Below are positions 61,226 to 64,000 of a DNA stretch of 64,000 nt, piece after piece. A model generated the notes under the pieces. That model did no database searches, had not been told where the DNA came from, and saw only the letters and a program-made list of their open reading frames with translations. Position numbers and translations under genes: made by a program. Origin of the DNA: Actinomycetota bacterium (lineage in GTDB: Bacteria > Actinomycetota > Actinomycetes > Actinomycetales > Dermatophilaceae). How positions within the stretch are numbered: the stretch's first letter is position 1; each line of letters begins with the position of its first letter. The DNA lies in the NCBI GenBank assembly GCA_020161845.1, contig JAIUNK010000012.1, forward strand, positions 1 to 64,000, written 5' to 3'.

Positions 61226-61339
61226 GACTGCCGCCCCCTTTGCACGACTGCCGCCCTCTTTGCACGACTGCCGCCCCCATTCATCAAGGGCGGCAGTGCG
61301 GGTAGTGGGGCGGCAGTGCAGGTCATGGGGCGGCAGTGC
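61226..61339. repeat. Mirror array of 20-bp-period GACTGCCGCC / GGCGGCAGT units
   Basis: GACTGCCGCC occurs at 61226, 61246 and 61266, exactly 20 bp apart. GGGCGGCAGTGC, carrying its inverse core, occurs at 61288, 61308 and 61328, again exactly 20 bp apart. Pairing each left core with its mirror partner gives the same centre (61282) for all three. The left units are separated by CCTTTGCAC-like spacers, the right ones by GGTAGTGG-like spacers. The array fills the gap between the rplQ terminator and the truA promoter. Confidence 0.92.
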
Positions 61340-61369
61340 GGGGGACCAGGGCGGGGTTAGGGTGAGTCC

Positions 61370-62260
61370 GTGACGAGCGTCGAGTCCGAGAGCGCGGCGG
61401 GCGACGGCGTACGGCTTCGGCTCGACTTCGGCTACGACGGCACCGACTTCTCCGGATGGGCCGCCCAGCCCGGTCGGCGTACCGTCGAGGGTGAGCTCAC
61501 GGCCGCACTGGCGACGATCCTGCGGTACGACGCCGTACGGCTCACCGTGGCTGGACGCACCGACGCCGGGGTGCATGCCCGGGCGGCCGTGGCGCACGTG
61601 GACGTGCCGCGCACGGCGTACGAGAGCTTGCCGGGCCGGTCGACGCGTGAGCCGGGAGCGGCGGCGGTGACGCGGCTGCGGGGGGTGCTGCCGGGGGACA
61701 TCGTGGTACGTCGGGTGGCGCCGGCACCGGACGGTTTCGATGCGCGCTTTTCGGCGTCCTACCGGCGCTATTCCTACCGGCTCACCGACCGCCTCTGGGA
61801 GCTCGACCCGTTGCGGCGGCGCGAGGTCGTGACCCACCCGCGTCCGCTGTGCGTCGAGGCGATGACTGTCGAGGCGGCGTCGCTGACCGGCCTGCACGAC
61901 TTTGCTGCCTTTTGCAAGCGCCGTGCGGGGGCCACGACCGTGCGGACGCTGCAGCTCTATTCGTGGCAGCGCGACGCCGACGGCATCCTCGTGGCGACCG
62001 TGATCGCCGACGCGTTCTGCCATTCGATGGTGCGTTCCCTGGTGGGTGCGGTTCTGCCGGTGGGGGAGGGGCGTCGCGATCCGGGGTGGGCCCGACGCGT
62101 TCTGGTGGCCGGCAAGCGTGACTCCGGCGTCGTCGTGATGCCCCCGCACGGCCTGTGTCTCGAGGAGGTCGGGTACCCGCCGGATGCCGAGCTGGCGCGT
62201 CGGGCCGCCGCCGCCCGACGCGTGCGAACGCTCCCGGAGCGGACGCGGGACCCCGGCTAG
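61370..62260 (+). CDS. truA: tRNA pseudouridine(38-40) synthase TruA, 296 aa
   Basis: Isomerises uridines 38-40 in tRNA anticodon arms. DFGYDGTDFSGWAAQPGRRT is the N-terminal signature and the catalytic Asp lies in VAGRTDAGVHARAAVAHVD. FDARFSASYRRYSYRL and FCHSMVRSLVGAVLPVGEGR follow. GTG at 61370 is preceded by TAGGGT (61358-61363) with 6 nt between, so the message is likely leaderless. It is somewhat longer than E. coli TruA (270) because of a loop near residues 80-100 and a basic tail. Confidence 0.95.
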   Translation: MTSVESESAAGDGVRLRLDFGYDGTDFSGWAAQPGRRTVEGELTAALATILRYDAVRLTVAGRTDAGVHARAAVAHVDVPRTAYESLPGRSTREPGAAAVTRLRGVLPGDIVVRRVAPAPDGFDARFSASYRRYSYRLTDRLWELDPLRRREVVTHPRPLCVEAMTVEAASLTGLHDFAAFCKRRAGATTVRTLQLYSWQRDADGILVATVIADAFCHSMVRSLVGAVLPVGEGRRDPGWARRVLVAGKRDSGVVVMPPHGLCLEEVGYPPDAELARRAAAARRVRTLPERTRDPG

Positions 62261-62455
62261 CAGCGGCTCTCAGCAGCTCGCGGTGGCTCGCGTCGGCTCA
62301 CGGGTGAGCTGCCCGGCGTTCGCCGCGTCGCCGACGCCCGTGGGTTGTCGGTGCGAGGTACTAATCTCCCCCCGAAACGCTCTACCGGGTGGTCGGCCGC
62401 ACCGCGCAGCGCCCGTCCCAGAGCTGGAACCGCCTCACGCCGAAGGAGACCCGCC

Positions 62456-64000
62456 ATGCTGCCTGCCGCTGGCGCTGCTGACACCAAGGTCGTCACGCTC
62501 GTCGGCACGCTGCAGTCGGCGCTGGGGTGTGCCTCGGACTGGGTGCCGGACTGCCCGGCCACGCGGCTCGTGTCGACCGGCGGCGCGACGTACCAGGCGA
62601 GGTTCGACCTGCCCGCCGGGAGCTACGACTACAAGGTGACCATCGGCGGGAGTTGGGCCGAGAACTACGGCGCCGGTGGCGCCCAGGACGGGCCCAATCT
62701 CGGGCTGCGGCTGCTGGGCCCGGCTACGGTCGTGGTCAGCTACGACGACGCCACGCATCGGATCGAGGTGGCCCCGCTGACCCTGGCCGGGCCGGCCGGC
62801 CCCCAGGACGCCGAGCTGGCCCGGGACAGCCTGCGCAATCCGCTCACCCGGGAGCGGTTCTACTTCCTGATGGTCGACCGGTTCGCCAACGGCGACCCCG
62901 CCAATGACAGCGGGGGCCTGACCGGCGACCGGTTGAGCACCGGCTTCGACCCCACCGACAAGGGCTTCTTCCACGGCGGCGACCTGCGCGGCGTCATCGA
63001 GAAGCTGGACTACCTGCAGGCGCTGGGCACGACCGCGATCTGGCTGACGCCCTCGTTCACCAACCGCCCCGTGCAGGGGTCCGGCGACGACATCTCGGCG
63101 GGCTATCACGGCTACTGGACCACCGACTTCACCCGGATCGACCCACACCTGGGCACGAACGAGGACCTGGCGGCGCTGGTGGCCGCGGCCCACGCGAAGG
63201 GGATGAAGGTCTTCCTCGACATCATCACCAATCACACCGCGGACGTCCTGGACCATGCGGGCGACCGCTACGGCTATGTGCCCAAGTCGGACCGGCCCTA
63301 CCGGGCCGCCGACGGTACGCCGTTCGACGACGCCGACTACGCGTCCTCGGCCACCTTTCCCGACCTCGACCCGGCGACCAGCTTTCCCTACGTGCCGACC
63401 TGGCGGACCGCGGCCGACGCGACGGTCAAGGTGCCGGCGTGGCTCAACGATCCGACGATGTACCACCACCGGGGCAACTCGACGTGGACCGGGGAGTCGG
63501 TGACCTACGGCGACTTCGTCGGCCTCGACGACCTGTTCACCGAGCGGCCCGAGGTCGTCGAGGGGATGATCGAGATCTACGCGGCCTGGGCCAGGACCGG
63601 CATCGACGGGTTCCGCATCGACACGATGAAGCACGTCAACCTGGCCTTCTGGCAGCGCTTCTCGCCGGCGGTGCTCGCCGCCGCCCGCGCCGCGGGGAAT
63701 AGCGAGTTCTTCATGTTCGGGGAGGTTTACGACGGCGATCCCCGCGTCACATCCCGCTACACCACGACGGGCAGGGTGCAGGCCACCCTCGACTTCGGGT
63801 TCCAGGGGGCCGCGCTGGCCTTCGCCCAAGGCGCGCCGACCACCCGGTTGGCCGCCTTCTTCGCCACCGACGACTGGTACACCGACACCGACTCCAACGC
63901 CTACGGGCTGCCCACGTTCCTGGGCAACCACGACCTGGGCCGGGTGGGGATGCTGCTGGCCCAGGCCGGTTTCATCGGCCAAGAGCTCGCCGCCCGCCAT
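62456..64000 (+). CDS. GH13 alpha-amylase-family glycosidase with N-terminal X25-like domain, 3' truncated by window
   Basis: An enzyme on alpha-glucans such as starch or glycogen. The reading frame is open for 515 codons to the window edge. The N-terminal module (VTLVGTLQSALGCASDWVPD through YDYKVTIGGSWAENYGAGGA) resembles the X25 modules of pullulanase-type enzymes. The GH13 barrel begins ERFYFLMVDRFANGDPAND; region I is DIITNHTA (Asp255), the nucleophile is Asp389 in GFRIDTMKH, the acid/base is Glu423 in MFGEVYDG, and the third carboxylate is Asp493 in LGNHDLGR. ATG at 62456 has AAGGAG upstream, and no in-frame start precedes it. No signal peptide is seen, although related X25-GH13 enzymes are usually exported. 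Confidence 0.9.
   Translation, partial: MLPAAGAADTKVVTLVGTLQSALGCASDWVPDCPATRLVSTGGATYQARFDLPAGSYDYKVTIGGSWAENYGAGGAQDGPNLGLRLLGPATVVVSYDDATHRIEVAPLTLAGPAGPQDAELARDSLRNPLTRERFYFLMVDRFANGDPANDSGGLTGDRLSTGFDPTDKGFFHGGDLRGVIEKLDYLQALGTTAIWLTPSFTNRPVQGSGDDISAGYHGYWTTDFTRIDPHLGTNEDLAALVAAAHAKGMKVFLDIITNHTADVLDHAGDRYGYVPKSDRPYRAADGTPFDDADYASSATFPDLDPATSFPYVPTWRTAADATVKVPAWLNDPTMYHHRGNSTWTGESVTYGDFVGLDDLFTERPEVVEGMIEIYAAWARTGIDGFRIDTMKHVNLAFWQRFSPAVLAAARAAGNSEFFMFGEVYDGDPRVTSRYTTTGRVQATLDFGFQGAALAFAQGAPTTRLAAFFATDDWYTDTDSNAYGLPTFLGNHDLGRVGMLLAQAGFIGQELAARH

Noticed and set aside
61226-61339. CRISPR-like array
   Set aside because: The units are about 10 bp with 10-bp spacers, half of them are inverted, and there are no cas genes. 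It is a mirror repeat array, not CRISPR.
62435-64000. Long open frame on the reverse strand at the right edge
   Set aside because: The forward strand encodes a GH13 enzyme with all catalytic residues over the same interval; the reverse frame is a codon-bias shadow.

Overview
The window is a very GC-rich, gene-dense piece of a chromosome from a high-GC Gram-positive bacterium (Actinobacteria, most likely Micrococcales, near the Dermatophilaceae/Intrasporangiaceae; the family placement is inference). The evidence is the strong G/C third-position bias, frequent GTG starts, the gene orders rpmG-hadA-hadB-murB and tRNA-Trp-secE-nusG-rplKA, ribosomal protein L17 with a long C-terminal tail, a zinc-type S14, and many start codons placed 5-7 nt behind a TANNNT box (leaderless mRNAs).

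Layout. 1-3.1 kb is an accessory, partly decayed patch: the 5' end of an IS3-like transposase, a secreted PKD-domain protein overlapping a DUF6318 lipoprotein, a MazE-like antitoxin with an interrupted MazF-like toxin, a 53-residue membrane protein, and an intact YefM antitoxin with a frameshifted YoeB toxin. 3.2-7.2 kb is an overlapping operon of an MmpL/RND exporter, a sensor kinase and a response regulator. 7.2-12.2 kb holds metabolic genes (BtuF-like binding protein, enoyl-CoA hydratase-like protein, malic enzyme overlapping an MFS carrier). 12.2-13.8 kb is a SatD-family gene and a membrane-protein gene behind a large perfect palindrome. 13.8-16.9 kb is the proton-translocating transhydrogenase pntAB. 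17.1-19.05 kb is the biotin uptake operon bioYMN with a BioQ-like operator. 19.2-23.9 kb carries three tRNAs (Thr, Met, Trp), rpmG, the MaoC pair, murB, adenosine deaminase and a zinc-ribbon methyltransferase.

23.9-61.2 kb is the main transcription and translation block in canonical actinobacterial order: secE-nusG-rplK-rplA, rplJ-rplL, rpoB-rpoC, rpsL-rpsG-fusA-tuf, the S10/spc genes (rpsJ to rplO), secY-adk-map, and infA-rpmJ-rpsM-rpsK-rpsD-rpoA-rplQ. It is interrupted once, between tuf and rpsJ, by a DUF2599 lipoprotein gene and a single gene fusing a WcaI/WbuB-like glycosyltransferase to a methyltransferase. The window closes with truA and a GH13 amylase that runs off the right edge.

Regulation visible in the sequence. 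Five transcription/translation operons and a tRNA promoter share a GATTT element at the -35 position with 17-18 bp spacing to a TANNNT -10. The rplJ leader contains a U-tailed terminator and a competing upstream pairing partner. Other operon junctions carry long, nearly perfect GC-rich hairpins without U tracts. Within operons, 1-nt (TGATG/TAATG) and 4-nt (ATGA/GTGA) start-stop overlaps are the rule, pointing to translational coupling.
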